DNA of 64,000 nucleotides, taken from assembly GCF_020283565.1 (NCBI RefSeq), contig NC_060061.1, positions 32,401,362-32,465,361 of the forward strand. Reading direction: 5' to 3'. Position 1 is the stretch's first letter. Every line of letters starts with the position of its first letter. Origin of the DNA: Trifolium pratense. Taxonomy: Eukaryota; Streptophyta; Magnoliopsida; Fabales; Fabaceae. Below, in pieces: positions 48,111 to 59,494 of the stretch. The notes under the pieces are model-generated. The model was given only the letters and a program-made list of their open reading frames with translations, was not told the DNA's origin and ran no database searches. The translations under genes and the position numbers were made by a program.

Positions 48111-48848
48111 ACCAATCTTTTAGACCAATGAGAATATCTAACACACCATAAATATGTGAATTATCTTGGATTGGATTTCTCGCCCTTTCACTTCTGCCAA
48201 ACTCATGTGTAGGGCAAGCATGAGCTGACCAAATCATATTTATTTCAAAAAGAAATTACTCAAATTAGCCAAACCCATACAACCCGCTTTATAATCCAAA
48301 AAAAACATGCATCTACCAAACCTCATGTTCAAAACTTACAAAGGTTAATAGTGGTAATCATAGTATGCAGGAGGAAATCTAACCTTTCATGAGTGGATGA
48401 CAAGCAATGATAAAATTATAATAATGGGTTAGGCACATTATTATCATACATATTCTCTAAGATTTGTCCTATTATCGGTGCTTAGTACAATTTAGGTGAA
48501 AAAGGTTAGTGTGGTTAATGTGTAAGAATCCAAGTCTATAAATAATAGTAGTGTTACAATTCTCTCTTCCTATGTTCTTTTTTCTTGCTGCGTGAAGTTT
48601 ATTTGTGTTGCTTCTATGTCCCATATTTTCTCTTAAGAATCCATATTTTCTTCTTCTTCTTTGCTCAAAACCTAATGGTACTAGGAATGGTATTAGGAGT
48701 AAATGAACATGTTGTTGAAAATGAACATCAACAACATTTTAATGACAACTTTAATAGTTATATTAATGCCATCTATATTTGTTTTTATGTTACTGTTATT
48801 CTTATTGTAATCTTCTTACTCTTTGCTCTTTTTTTGAGATAATCCGTG
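48111..48848. repeat. Tandem unit 3, left part (before the retrotransposon)
   Basis: Matches units 1 and 2 from their first base up to 'gagataatccgtg'. The last five bases (48844-48848, CCGTG) are the target duplication of the LTR element. The unit resumes at 63075. Confidence 0.9.
48675..48848 (+). pseudogene. Single-TM small protein, copy 3, disrupted by retrotransposon insertion
   Basis: Carries ATG 48675 and the TM segment as in copy 1, with the same T tract, then is interrupted after CCGTG. The remaining coding end (VPFLQTFF to SHQHTT) lies at 63079-63279, 14.2 kb away. Confidence 0.7.
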
Positions 48849-49693
48849 TGTTTACACTGATTTTTGGTAAATAACCGCTAGTTTAAATTAATTACTTGAG
48901 AGATCAACTAGTAAATCTCGGGACAATTGTTCATGCATTTTATTAAAAGAAATTTGGAAGTTTATCTTTAAAGACATCCTTATTTTGCAAAAGAACAATA
49001 TGTTTGATTTCTGAAACATATGTTAAATACAAACAAAGTAAGTTCACTCGAACGAGAGAACTAATAGAATGCAGAACTTGTAAATGCTCTAGAAAGTAAA
49101 GACTTATAGAAAGTAAACTTGCATTTAGAATGTAAAAATTACAAAGAAAATGTAAATGTTCACCGATTCATACATCTTTCTCGAGTAACTCGTTTCTCGC
49201 CTTAACATGGATACTTTGAGTGTTTGAGACTTTGTGTAAATGAATTGTGACCACTATTTCGACTATACATACTTCTATTTATAGAAAACTAAGTAACGTC
49301 TACCCTAACGTTAAACTACTAAACTTCAGCCACGCGTCCTTTTGCATTTGAAATGAACCAAGGCCTTAAACCTTTGTAACTGTCGAAGTCGAGTCACACT
49401 TAAATGATGAAAAATGCTCTAAGTCCACAATTCCTGACTACTTCGATTCGTTGGCTTCTATCGAAACATTCTTCAGTCTTGAGCTATGAAGTTTTTCCAT
49501 TAGAATTCTCTTGTTCTTAAAGACATTACCCTTAACCTTCATTTAAACAATAAGAGAGATAATCTCTCTTGTTCTTGAAGACATTAAAGACTAAGGCTAT
49601 TTAAAGCCATTTTAACAGGTTTTTGTGGTAATAAATGTCTTTGGAACTGAAGATTATAACATATTTTACCTTGAGCTAAAATATGGGATAACA
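48849..49693 (-). repeat. 3' LTR (by transcription) of the Tat-like element, 845 bp
   Basis: Plus-strand ends TGTTTACACTG and ATGGGATAACA. A TATA-like 'ctatttatag' near 49272 (minus strand CTATAAATAG) could be the LTR promoter. Confidence 0.9.
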
Positions 49694-49695
49694 AA

Positions 49696-49712
49696 TTGCC
49701 CCCAAAAATGCC
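49696..49712 (-). promoter_or_regulatory. Candidate polypurine tract
   Basis: On the minus strand GCATTTTTGGGGGCAATT sits directly before the 3' LTR start TGTTATCC. The G5 run is the purine-rich core. Confidence 0.5.
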
Positions 49713-49940
49713 TATTTCGATTTGAATGATTCGAATGAAATAAGAGATTGGCATTTTTCAAAGTACCTCTGTATTTCCAAACGCCATCCCTTTATTTCGA
49801 ATTGATGATGTCATGGCATTTAAAAGGCAACCGCTTCGGTTCTTACAAAACTGTCACGTTCTGCACCATTTTTTGAGTAGTGGGACACGCGTCAGCTTGA
49901 GAAGTTGAATCGGAACGGACAAAAAGCGCTTTTTTAGCAT

Positions 49941-51467
49941 TTATTCCTTTTTAATTAAATTTTGTCTTAATCCAAGAATGGCTATAAATAGAGCTTTGCC
50001 ACTTTCGTCCTCTTGGGCTAACATACTACCTAATGTGGTATCGGATGCTGAAATATACAACTTCATAAACTTATTTCTAATTGGTGGCATCAGAGTTGGA
50101 GGATTAGACAAGTATTCTTTGATTTCATCAAATGCTTCTTGCTGATCCTGCCCCCAAGTAAAAACATCTTCTTTCTTGAGTCGAAGCAATGGTGAAAAAG
50201 CTTGAGCTTTACCACTTAGATTCGAAATGAATCTTCTCAGAAAGTTGATTTTTCCCAACAAGGATTGAAGTTGCTTTTTGTTTGTTGGAGGGTTAGTCTC
50301 CAAAATCGCTTTTGTCTTGTTTTGGTTTATCTCAATGCCTTTTTTATGCACCACAAACCCAAGGAAATCTCCTGCATGTACACAAAAAGCACATTTCAAT
50401 GGATTCATTTTCAATCCATATTTCCTCATTCTTTCGAATGACTTTTTTAAACAAACCAAATGATCATTTTGTGATGATGATTTAACAATAATATCATCAA
50501 TATATACTTGCATAAAAGTATCTATAAAATCATGGAAAATTGAGTTCATTGCTCTTTGGTATGTGGCTCCAGCATTTTTCAATCCAAATGGCATTACGAC
50601 CCATTCATAGGTACCCAAAGCCCCTGGGCATCGAAAAGCTGTTTTTGCCACATCTTCCTCAGCGATAAAAATTTGGTTATAACCAGAATATCCATCTAAC
50701 ATGCTAAGATATTCGAACCCTGCTGCTGAATCTATTAGCATTTCTGCTACAGGCATCGAATATTCATCTTTAGGGGTAGCATTATTTAAGTCCCTAAAAT
50801 CTATACATATTCTAAGAGAACCATTTTTCTTAATGACAGGAACTATATTTGCTAACCATTCGACGTACCTGGCAGTCCGGATGAACTTGCTTCTCAGCAG
50901 CCTTTCGATTTCCTCCTTGATCTTAGATAGGATTTCTGGTGCAAATCTTCTTGGTGATTGTTTAACTGGTTTCTTGTCTGGTCGAATGGGTAATCTGTGT
51001 TCGACCAAATTTCTGTTTAAACCTGGCATTTCATCATAATCCCAAGCAAAACAATCTTTGAACTCTTTAAGGAGTTCAACCAGTCTATCACGCAAGTCCT
51101 TTGGGATATTAGCACTTATATACGTTGGCCTCTTGATCGAGCCATCTCCAATATCTATTTCCTCCAAAGGGTCTTGGGCCTGCATCTTTTGACTGGAACT
51201 GGAAGGATCTTTTTCAAATCCTAATGGTTCTTCATCATAGATGCAGTCCAATTTTTGAGTCATTGGCAATATTTTGCCATTTTCACAGTTATTGGCTTCG
51301 ACAGCCATATTTTCTTGCAGCATTGTGGCTTCTAAAGCCATTTTTATCTTGTTTTCGGCCATATAAGCCGAAATTTTGGCCCAAGCATTGGGCTTAGTCA
51401 TCGTAGTATTCTTCAAGGTCCCACCCAGTTGGGCGGACTTTGCCTTCATCCACATGTGGACCATCAT
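49941..51467 (-). pseudogene. Reverse transcriptase and truncated RNase H of the Tat-like element
   Basis: The frame contains a conserved leader (DCIYDEEPLGFE, CFAWDYDEMPGL), then RT with LRICIDFRDLNNATP, SMLDGYSGYNQI, VMPFGLKNAGATYQ and the active site YIDDIIV, and the start of RNase H (LYISASDTTLGSMLAQE). It stops at 49941, soon after that motif. The rest of RNase H and all of integrase are missing; the 3' LTR begins 248 bp further on. It overlaps the protease frame by 74 bases in another frame: the protease frame ends at TAA near 51396 while this one continues, so joining them needs a frame change. The RT catalytic residues are intact. Confidence 0.85.
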
Positions 51468-52209
51468 CTATCTCCTCTCTCTCCCAAATGAATCCATGAG
51501 TTGGATCCAATTTGACAGAATGGTAGACATTATCAGCAGGGGCATAGGCATATCCCTGTTCAGTGCATGGCGATATGTTCGCCAACTTCTTATCAAATGA
51601 ATGCTTAGTTATGTGGTGTGTCTCAGCCCTAAAATAACTTTGATCGGCTTCGATATTTTCTACCACACCATCTTCTCTCCAAATACTCACCCTCTGATGG
51701 AGAGTCGAAGGCACTGCTCCAACACCATGTATCCACTCCCTTCCTAGAAGCAGATTATAATTGGCCTTCGATGCTACAACCAAAAACAGAGTTGGCCTAA
51801 CAGTGCTGCCAACTGCCACATCGACTTGAATTGCCCCCAGCGAGAAACCAGTCTCACCTTCGTAATTCGAAAGAACGATGTTGTGAGGGTGCAAGTCAGT
51901 AGAAAATTTACCAATCTTAGTAATCATGAATTCTGGCATCAGGTTTACTGCTGCTCCTCCATCAATCAACACTTTGTTGACCCCCACGTTATTTACTTTG
52001 GCCTGAATAAAGAGGGGTTTCAAATGATTCTTCATTCCCTCAGTTGGCCTCTCAAAATTGGCCGTCTGTTCCTCTAAACAGCCATTATTCATTACATAAT
52101 AACACATTGGCTTGTGCAAAGCCAATTCAGACTCATCGAACTCATCCTCCCCTTCAGTCACTTCTGACCACACGTCATATTCAGCAGGGAGGATCGAAAC
52201 TACGTTCAC
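51394..52209 (-). CDS. Aspartic protease region of the Tat-like element
   Basis: A 271-codon frame with an acidic start, CYYVMNNGCLEEQ and the retropepsin-like core: LIDGGAAVNLMP (catalytic D in D-G-G, where most families have D-T/S-G), then an LLLGREWIHG motif. It is cut from gag by a ~1.1-kb noncoding block and from RT by a frame change. It may never be translated as a separate protein. Confidence 0.75.
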   Translation of the reverse strand: MNVVSILPAEYDVWSEVTEGEDEFDESELALHKPMCYYVMNNGCLEEQTANFERPTEGMKNHLKPLFIQAKVNNVGVNKVLIDGGAAVNLMPEFMITKIGKFSTDLHPHNIVLSNYEGETGFSLGAIQVDVAVGSTVRPTLFLVVASKANYNLLLGREWIHGVGAVPSTLHQRVSIWREDGVVENIEADQSYFRAETHHITKHSFDKKLANISPCTEQGYAYAPADNVYHSVKLDPTHGFIWEREEIDDGPHVDEGKVRPTGWDLEEYYDD

Positions 52210-53332
52210 TGATCAGTGCATTTTAATGCACATTCTTCTACTATTGTACTAGTGTATTCCTATGGTTTAATTTACTATTTTCACTATTTTAAGGTGTTTT
52301 TATATTTAAGTTTATTTCTAACTCTATTTTATTTTCGCACTTAATTTATGAATAAATAGCACTTTGACACCCTTCCGGTCCGCAGGTCATAACTGGAGTT
52401 ACAAATATCGGATTGAGGCGCGGGAAGATGCGTTGGAAAGCTGAGATCAAGAGCTACGACTTTCATGTTGAGGCCAAAACCCAGTTCGGAGCGCAAGTGT
52501 GTCAAATAATTGAGTTTATGTTCCAGACGAATTTAATTCAGCACAACTTTGTATTTTTCGGCCCAATTGTTTTAAGGCCCGTTCCATGTATTATTTAAAC
52601 CGAAAAAAGGCAGCTAGGGTTATTTTCATTCACTGTTCACGGAAATTAGAAAACCCTAGAGCAGCCACCACTTACATGGAGAACTAAATCTTTCTTTCAA
52701 TTCGTTGGTGCAAGGAACTCGTTTTAAATTCTTGAGGTCTGTTTTAATAGCAAATTCCGTTTCATATTTATGTTCTGTTATGTCATTCCCATGTTCTTTA
52801 TTTCAGTATGAAGTTGAATTATAATGATGCTTAATCACTTTAATTCGATTCGCACCGTGTTATTCAATTAGTGTATCGCTTGCATAGATTACATTGAATA
52901 GGAATTGACATAAACTTTGAGCGCTTAGCAAAAAGTGTTGATCGAATTCAGTAAGGATATTATTCTGTCATTAGTAACGCTTGTTTACTATTGCCTATGA
53001 TTAGTTGAACGCATTTGACGCTTGTTTGAATGGAATTCGTATAAAATTGGTAACGCTTGTTTAATTCGGTTTTATAAATCAACCAGAACATAAGCATATA
53101 ACGAATTTATTCTTTGTGAACCATATGATAGAATCAAGAACGAGTTACCTAAAGCCAATGAATTGATCGTTTTAAATCAATTAAATTTCACATTTTTCTT
53201 ACGTTCTGTTAACAAACCAAACCCCCCCCCATAATTTACAGTTTTTGAATTGTTTCTAATATAGATAAACCGATTGTGAGTCTTCAGATACGACCAAGGT
53301 CAACTGCCTTGTATTACTTTTTATTTAAATTA
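52210..53332. repeat. LTR-like block between gag and protease
   Basis: Noncoding, with plant LTR phrases such as 'ggtcataactggagttaca', 'ctagggttattttcattca' and 'cgattgtgagtcttcagata'. It opens on the plus strand with the palindrome GTGCATTTTAATGCAC. The gag frame ends and the protease frame begins exactly at its borders. TGGTCA and TGATCA, differing at one base, may be old target duplications. I read it as a solo LTR of another gypsy family inserted here. Exact borders are uncertain. Confidence 0.5.
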
Positions 53333-56104
53333 TTATTTGACCACGAAACGACCGTGATCATTCACCAGCACATCAAACTCGGGATCTGAATCAAGGAGAT
53401 CCTCATCTTCCATGTTCTCCCCTTCGAACTCATTCTCAACCTTTCGAACATCCTCTGGTTGAGTCAATCTTTCTTTCAGAGGCCTTCTGGTCACTTCGAC
53501 AACCTGTTTTCCTTTGTTGTCTTCAGTTTTTTGCGCCTCTTGAAGGGAGAGTCTTTGTTGGCGCTGATGCCTACGCCATTGTGTGCGGGTCATGGGATTC
53601 TTTCCCTTGTAATTGTTTCTGTAAGAATACTTCTTCGAATCAACAGAATGACTCGAATGATCCTTACTTGAACTTCCCTTGTCAACAGAATTTCTGACAA
53701 AGTTTGCTGTATGACCATGAACCCATTTGTTCATTGGTGAGTTGTTGGATGGCACAAAAGTATTTGGGTTGCCCAACCTTTGATGTATTGGTTTGGCATG
53801 CACCATGTTCTGTCTTTTCATTGGCCTTGATTTTGGCCAATTCTCTTTGTTTCTTCTGAATGGTATAAACTTGTTGAGGCCCTCAGTAGCCTTCTTGTCG
53901 AATACGGAACTGCACCTTGGGCAAAGCATAACTTCGGACTTGTTAAGCTTACACCTTTGCAGAAAGTCAATCAGTTCCTCTTCAGCCCCAGGATATACTA
54001 CTTTCATTTTCTCGTAATATTCATTCTCTGGAATAGAAACCAATTGAGCGCCTCCTGATAAGTCCATGGCATCGATCATCAAGCATTCGACCGGTTCCAC
54101 ATAGGAAGCATCTGATATTTGTAGTGGATCTTCGTCAATTTTCATCTGTTGTCTGGATTTCTCTCCAAACTTCAACCTTCCATCTTTCAAAGCCTTTTGA
54201 ACCAGATCCCTGAAAAGAACACATTGTGAGGTTTTATGACCCAAAAAATTATGAAACTTGCAAAAACCTCTTTTCTTTTGTTGTTCAAGGGGAGACACTT
54301 TCAATCCCTTTGGAACAATAATTTGGCCATCAGTAACCAATAAATCGAATATTTCATCACATTTAGTTATGTCAAATGAATAAGTTTTAGCAACAAATTT
54401 ATCATTCTTAGGTTCGACAGGATTTTTTCCATTCGAAGGTTTTAATAATTTACAGACATAAGGAGGGCCAGGTTTTAGTTCGGCCACATTAATTTCATTA
54501 TCCTCTATGTCTCCATAGTTTATTACATATTCCTCATCATCATCATCCATAGTTTCGACATAAGCAATCTTTTCCCTCTTTTGAAACTTTGATGATCTAG
54601 CCTTTTCAGCCTTAAGGCGTTCGACCTGTCTTACCCTATCTGCTAATTGTGCCATGTCTCTTAGATGTTGTGTATCTAATTTCTTTCGAATTGAATAATC
54701 TAGGCCTCCAGCAGCCATTTCGACTAACTCATGTTCAGGCACTTGAGTAAAACATCTGGCCTTGAGTAGCCTAAATCGATTCAGATAATCATCTATGGAC
54801 TCTGGTGTCTTTCTCCTCACACTGGCCAATTCCTTCAGACTAATCTTAGATTGGCCCATATAAAACTGTTCATGGAAAGCCCTTTCCAATTGAGTCCAAT
54901 GCTGAATCGAACGAGGGGGAAGAGTTGTGAACCAAGTGAAAGCATTTTTTGTAAGGGAATTTGGGAAATATTTCAACCTTAAATTTTCATTATCTGCCAA
55001 ATTTCCTGCTTCAGCAAAAAATCTTGCCACATGTTCCACTGTTGACTCAGTTGTGTCCCCAGCAAACTTTGTGAATTTGGGAATTTTCCATCCCCTTGGC
55101 AATTCAGTTTGTAGTACATACTCAGATAATGGGGAAATAAAGTTAGGCCTATGTAGGCCAACATTGAAACCGTTTTGAGTTAAGATAGTTTCGACTAAAT
55201 TCGCCAAGTTATCTTGTTGCGCAAAATTATTTCTTTGCACATTTCTAACTACTTCGTCAGCATTCTGATTTCTATTAACCAAAATTACTTCAGGCTCTGG
55301 CACATGGTTCACTACTGGAGCCGGTGGTTCCTCTTGTACCACTTGTGGCACTTGATTGTTTGGAATTTCATTGTTCACATGAAACCCTTGGTTCTGAACC
55401 TGTGTTTGGTTTCGAATGGGCTGAAGGTTTTGGTTAGGCATTGCAGGAGTACCAAAGAAATCTGCAATTCGCCCCATTTGATGGGCTAACAACTGATAAT
55501 TGTTATTTGTATTGTTAATCAAGGGATTCAAAATAGTTCCCAATTGCGAAGTCAGAGTATTAACCATTTCATGATTACTCTCGTCCATTTGTTGTCGAAA
55601 GGACATCATAGTTACATTGGTTAAATTTTGTAAGGCAATGTCTCTGGTCCTATTTCCCACAACAGAGACTGCTGGGGAAGGCATGGTACTCCTTTCAGGA
55701 TTTTGGTTAGAATTATGTAAGCCTGCCATTAGAGATTCTGGCATTCCTAATCCTGATTGGTTCAACAGAAATGATCGAATGGGGCTCCTCACATCTTCAG
55801 CACCAGGCTGACTGCCCCCTATACCATGTGATACTAACGAAGATATCGACCCAGATACAGTCGAACTCGTTGAGGGCATTGTTACCCCTATATTCCCAAA
55901 ACTGACTGCAGGAACGCTCGAAGCAGATGTTCCAAAGCCTTGGGCCATGACAGTAGCGTTACTAATCGACGCTTGCGTTGGCTGTCCTTCAGGATTTGGG
56001 ACATTGTTGTTATTGTTTTGATTGTTATTCGGTGGCCTAACCATTTTTGATCTAGATTTAACACTAGTTACATTTGGTAAAGATTTACCACTTCTCAAAT
56101 GCAT
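53333..56104 (-). CDS. Gag protein of the Tat-like element (923 codons)
   Basis: From ATG 56104 (MHLRSGKSL) there is a low-complexity Asn/Ser/Gln/Pro-rich N-terminal third, then the retrotransposon gag domain (WKIPKFTKFAGD, AFTWFTTLPPRSIQHW, FYMGQSKISLKELASV, ESIDDYLNRFRLLKARC, MAAGGLDYSIRKKL). A CKFHNFLGHKTSQC zinc-knuckle-like motif follows, then a basic C-terminal region. No stops. It is long for gag, as usual in Tat/Ogre elements. The reading frame ends at the border of the LTR-like block. Confidence 0.85.
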   Translation of the reverse strand: MHLRSGKSLPNVTSVKSRSKMVRPPNNNQNNNNNVPNPEGQPTQASISNATVMAQGFGTSASSVPAVSFGNIGVTMPSTSSTVSGSISSLVSHGIGGSQPGAEDVRSPIRSFLLNQSGLGMPESLMAGLHNSNQNPERSTMPSPAVSVVGNRTRDIALQNLTNVTMMSFRQQMDESNHEMVNTLTSQLGTILNPLINNTNNNYQLLAHQMGRIADFFGTPAMPNQNLQPIRNQTQVQNQGFHVNNEIPNNQVPQVVQEEPPAPVVNHVPEPEVILVNRNQNADEVVRNVQRNNFAQQDNLANLVETILTQNGFNVGLHRPNFISPLSEYVLQTELPRGWKIPKFTKFAGDTTESTVEHVARFFAEAGNLADNENLRLKYFPNSLTKNAFTWFTTLPPRSIQHWTQLERAFHEQFYMGQSKISLKELASVRRKTPESIDDYLNRFRLLKARCFTQVPEHELVEMAAGGLDYSIRKKLDTQHLRDMAQLADRVRQVERLKAEKARSSKFQKREKIAYVETMDDDDEEYVINYGDIEDNEINVAELKPGPPYVCKLLKPSNGKNPVEPKNDKFVAKTYSFDITKCDEIFDLLVTDGQIIVPKGLKVSPLEQQKKRGFCKFHNFLGHKTSQCVLFRDLVQKALKDGRLKFGEKSRQQMKIDEDPLQISDASYVEPVECLMIDAMDLSGGAQLVSIPENEYYEKMKVVYPGAEEELIDFLQRCKLNKSEVMLCPRCSSVFDKKATEGLNKFIPFRRNKENWPKSRPMKRQNMVHAKPIHQRLGNPNTFVPSNNSPMNKWVHGHTANFVRNSVDKGSSSKDHSSHSVDSKKYSYRNNYKGKNPMTRTQWRRHQRQQRLSLQEAQKTEDNKGKQVVEVTRRPLKERLTQPEDVRKVENEFEGENMEDEDLLDSDPEFDVLVNDHGRFVVK

Positions 56105-56207
56105 ACAAAATCAAAACACAAACTATAAATACTAACTGTCTTAGTATTTGTAAAAGGATTTTTAGAAAATAAACTTCTTTCAAAAATGTAAATTGCACAA
56201 AACAACC

Positions 56208-56226
56208 GGTCCCACCGGGCGTGCCA
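56208..56226 (-). promoter_or_regulatory. Candidate primer binding site
   Basis: Three bases inside the 5' LTR end the minus strand reads TGGCACGCCCGGTGGGACC, in the place and with the TGG start of a primer site. I could not match it to a specific tRNA. Confidence 0.5.
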
Positions 56227-56229
56227 ATT

Positions 56230-56512
56230 TGTTTACACTGATTTTTGGTAAACAACCGCTAGTTTAAATTAATTACTTGAGAGATCAACTAGTAAATCTC
56301 GGGACAATTGTTCATGCATTTTATTAAAAGAAATTTGGAAGTTTATCTTTAAAGACATCCTTATTTTGCAAAAGAACAATATGTTTGATTTCTGAAACAT
56401 ATGTTAAATACAAACAAAGTAAGTTCACTCGAACGAGAGAACTAATAGAATGCAGAACTTGTAAATGCTCTAGAAAGTAAAGACTTATAGAAAGTAAACT
56501 TGCATTTAGAAT
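56230..56512 (-). repeat. 5' LTR (by transcription), segment next to gag
   Basis: Matches 48849-49131 with one difference seen (gtaaacaacc against gtaaataacc). It stops at AAT (56510-56512), the CACTA target duplication. Confidence 0.9.
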
Positions 56513-56925
56513 CACTACAAGAATAAATACATTTAGCAGCGACTTTTCTTCAACGACAATTAACTTGTTGGTAAAACTATACATATAGCAACTATATTTA
56601 TATATCGTTGCAATTAGAGGTTTATTTTCGCAACAATATTATTATTGCTACGGAAAAAGGTTTATCCCAACAACATCTTAAAAGCGTTGAAAATAATACC
56701 TTTTTTTTGCAACAACATTGTAAACTTGTTGTAAAAGCATATATTTATGCCACTACTATTTTACTAAAAAAAAAACAAATTAATAAAATGACAAACTATA
56801 GCACTAAGTAAGTTAACCGTTGTTGGTTCCAAATGGTAATCACTGGTTTATTCATCACATCTCAAGTCCTTATATAGGAGTACAAGTCATATGGTTGTTT
56901 ACAAGTAAGCACCCACACACACACA

Positions 56926-57168
56926 CTAATTTTTGACCCATTTGATCCATTCTTCATGTGGATTTCTCCATCCATTGTACCTAACTTCTAAGGGTAAATG
57001 TGTGGTGGTTTGAGAGGGAATGGTGAAATGGGTTGGAAGAAAATGAGAATCTTTAATGCAAGGAGGAGTGAGAAAATAGGCAGTTCTTAGAGTTTGGTTT
57101 TGACCGGATGTTGGTGAAACCATCAGTTCTTGTCTAGATTCTATGATGGTTTTGTTGTCATCATCCAT
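56926..57168 (-). pseudogene. Captured exon resembling the N-terminus of a plant mobile domain (PMD) protein
   Basis: ATG at 57168 gives 80 codons: MDDDNKTIIESRQELMVSPT, LRTAYFLTP, then LPLEVRYNGWRNPHEEWIKW and a stop. The order 'MVSPT ... LRTAYFL ... P-L-V-NGWR-P-EW--WV' is that of the start of PMD/aminotransferase-like proteins of plants, themselves of transposon ancestry. It stops where the family normally continues, so it is a fragment. It ends exactly before the inner CACTA terminus at 57270. The identification is from memory of the family. Confidence 0.5.
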
Positions 57169-57269
57169 TTTTGGAAGTGAAAAGTTTTTTCGTTTTCTTT
57201 TTTTTTCTGAATGAAATAAAGTAACTTGAAGAGGCTTCTGCATTAAGTTTCTACTTAGAAAGAGAGTCA

Positions 57270-57310
57270 CACTACTAGAAATAAAATATTTAGCAGCGAC
57301 TTTTTTGCAG
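57270..57310. repeat. Internal second left terminus of CACTA 2
   Basis: Begins CACTACTAGAA and shares the downstream 'atttagcagcgacttttt' with the outer left end at 56513, in the same orientation. Confidence 0.75.
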
Positions 57311-58037
57311 CGATAATTAAATTGTTGAGAAAAACATGCATATAGCAGCAACTAATTTAAGTTGTTGTCATAAGTTTTTTTTTTTCTCAACAATTTCATT
57401 ATTGTTGAGAAAAGTGACTTATCCCAATAACAATTATTGTTGTTGGAAATAATGTAATTTTTAAGTGTACATATAGCAACAACTAATTTAAGTCCTTGTA
57501 ATAAGTTGTTTTTTCTCAACAATCTCATTATCGTTGTTAAAAATCACTTATCCCAACAATAACTATTGTTGCTAAAAATAATACAACTTTTTGATATACA
57601 TATTTCAATGACTAATTTAAGTTGTTATAATAATTTTATTATTTTTCAACAATCTCATCGCTGAAAAAAATTACTTATTGTAACAACCATCATTGTTGCC
57701 GCTATTATTGTTTGGCTTGAGTTTCTTAAAACTTCTCATCACTTAAAAGGAAGTAGAGTTAAACACTCTTTTAAATAAGTTCTACAATTAATACGTAACT
57801 TAATTTTATAGAAGAAAATTGACTAAAAGAGCAAAATTCTCTTCAAATATGAGAATAGATTCATATATAATTTGTTTAAACCCTCGTGCATTCGCACGGG
57901 TCATTGACTTTTATTAGATATATTCGTCTTATTTTTTCTATCATTTTTTATTGACTATTTTGTTCTTTTTTTTTTGGGGATAGAATTGACTATTTTATTC
58001 TCATTTCTATATTCCTACCTATGACGTATTTTATTCT

Positions 58038-58174
58038 TATTTTTAAGCATATAATAATTCTTTTCTCTTAAAAAAATATATAATTTTTTATTGTATTTAT
58101 CTTCTTTTTTTTAGTGTGATTGTTGAGTTGATCATAATCAACTCTTTTGTTGCTATTTTTATGCATATATATTG

Positions 58175-58237
<63 letters not shown>

Positions 58238-58660
58238 GCATATAATAATTCTTTTCTCTTAAAAAAAATATAATTTTTTTTATTGTATTTATCTTTTTTT
58301 TTTTAGTGTGATTGTTGAGTTGATCATAATCAACTCTTTTGTTGCTATTTTTATGCATATATATTGTTCTATTTTGTTGTTTTATTCCTATTTTGAAACA
58401 TATCATCTTTTTTTTTTTATCTTATATTCTTTCTTTATATATATATATTAAGCATATAATAATTCTTTTCTCTTAAAAAAAAATAATTTTTTTATTGTAT
58501 TTATCTTTTTTTTTTTTAGTGTGATTGTTGAGTTTTTTTTTTTGAACAAGCTAGTGTGATTGTTGAGTTGATCATAATCAACTCTTTTGTTGCTATTTTT
58601 ATCCATATATATTGTTCTATTTTGTTGTTTTATTCCTATTTTAAAGCATATCATCTTTTT
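58038..58660. repeat. Tandem triplication with (AT)n tract inside CACTA 2
   Basis: Three imperfect copies (about 58045-58180, 58237-58395, 58449-58665) share 'aagcatataataattctttt', 'gtgattgttgagttgatcat' and 'gttgctatttttatgcatat'. The first and second are separated by a (TA)n tract at about 58178-58234. Noncoding. Confidence 0.85.
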
Positions 58661-59494
58661 TTTAGTACATTAAATTAATTTTAATATATTAGTAGTAGAT
58701 TATCTCTAAAAAAAATCATTCTAAAAGAAATAAATTAAATAAATTTGAAACATATGCCCAAAAATATCGACATTATAGTTAAAAGTCAAAACACAAAAAA
58801 AAAAAAATATTAGGTAACACCAAAAAAAAATCATAGATAAAAATCCAAAAACTAAATAGATGGCGGCATTGAAAAATTAGACCAAAACATTGGCGGTATT
58901 TCTTAGCGCTGAAATATTTTTGTGGGCAGTTTCTCTACAATAACTGTTCCATTATCTTCATAATGGGAACTCCTAGCTCCAGTAGTATCTATATAAATCA
59001 AAAACTTAACAAAGCCCTCTTCTTTCATAATCAGATCATTAACCCCTTTCAATTTCTTTCTAAATCAGTGGAAATAGAAATTATTTTGTTCTTCGACAGG
59101 TACAAGCTTTGATTTGCTGCGTTTTTCTCTTGATCAATCTTGGTAAAATGTTTGATTGAATGCATCTTTTCTTTATAGGGTTTGTTAGGAATTTTTCTGC
59201 TGGATTTCTCTCTATCAAAATATAGGGTTTCTTTTTGTTTGATTGTCAATAAAAGGGGTTGAAGAATTGGGTATTTAAGTAACGAATCTAGGGTTGAAGA
59301 AAGGGTTTAAGTAAGAATTGGCTAGTTGAGTTTGGATTTCATTATGTCTGTGCAGTTTTCTTGTGTCCTTTTTTTTCTGCGTGTTTATTATTATTTTTTT
59401 CTTGTTTCTTTTCTCTGCATCACAACCATATATTTTATGGGTTTCTTTTTTCTAAAAGATTTTTTATATGTTTTGTCATTTACTTTATTTAGTT

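Noticed and set aside
41900..48848. Tandem units considered an assembly artefact
   Set aside because: Units differ by substitutions and tract lengths and the third is uniquely interrupted by a retrotransposon with proper target duplication, so at least these copies are real.
58068..58406. Frame with Ile-Tyr repeats inside CACTA 2
   Set aside because: Translation of an (AT)n tract and its flanking tandem repeat.
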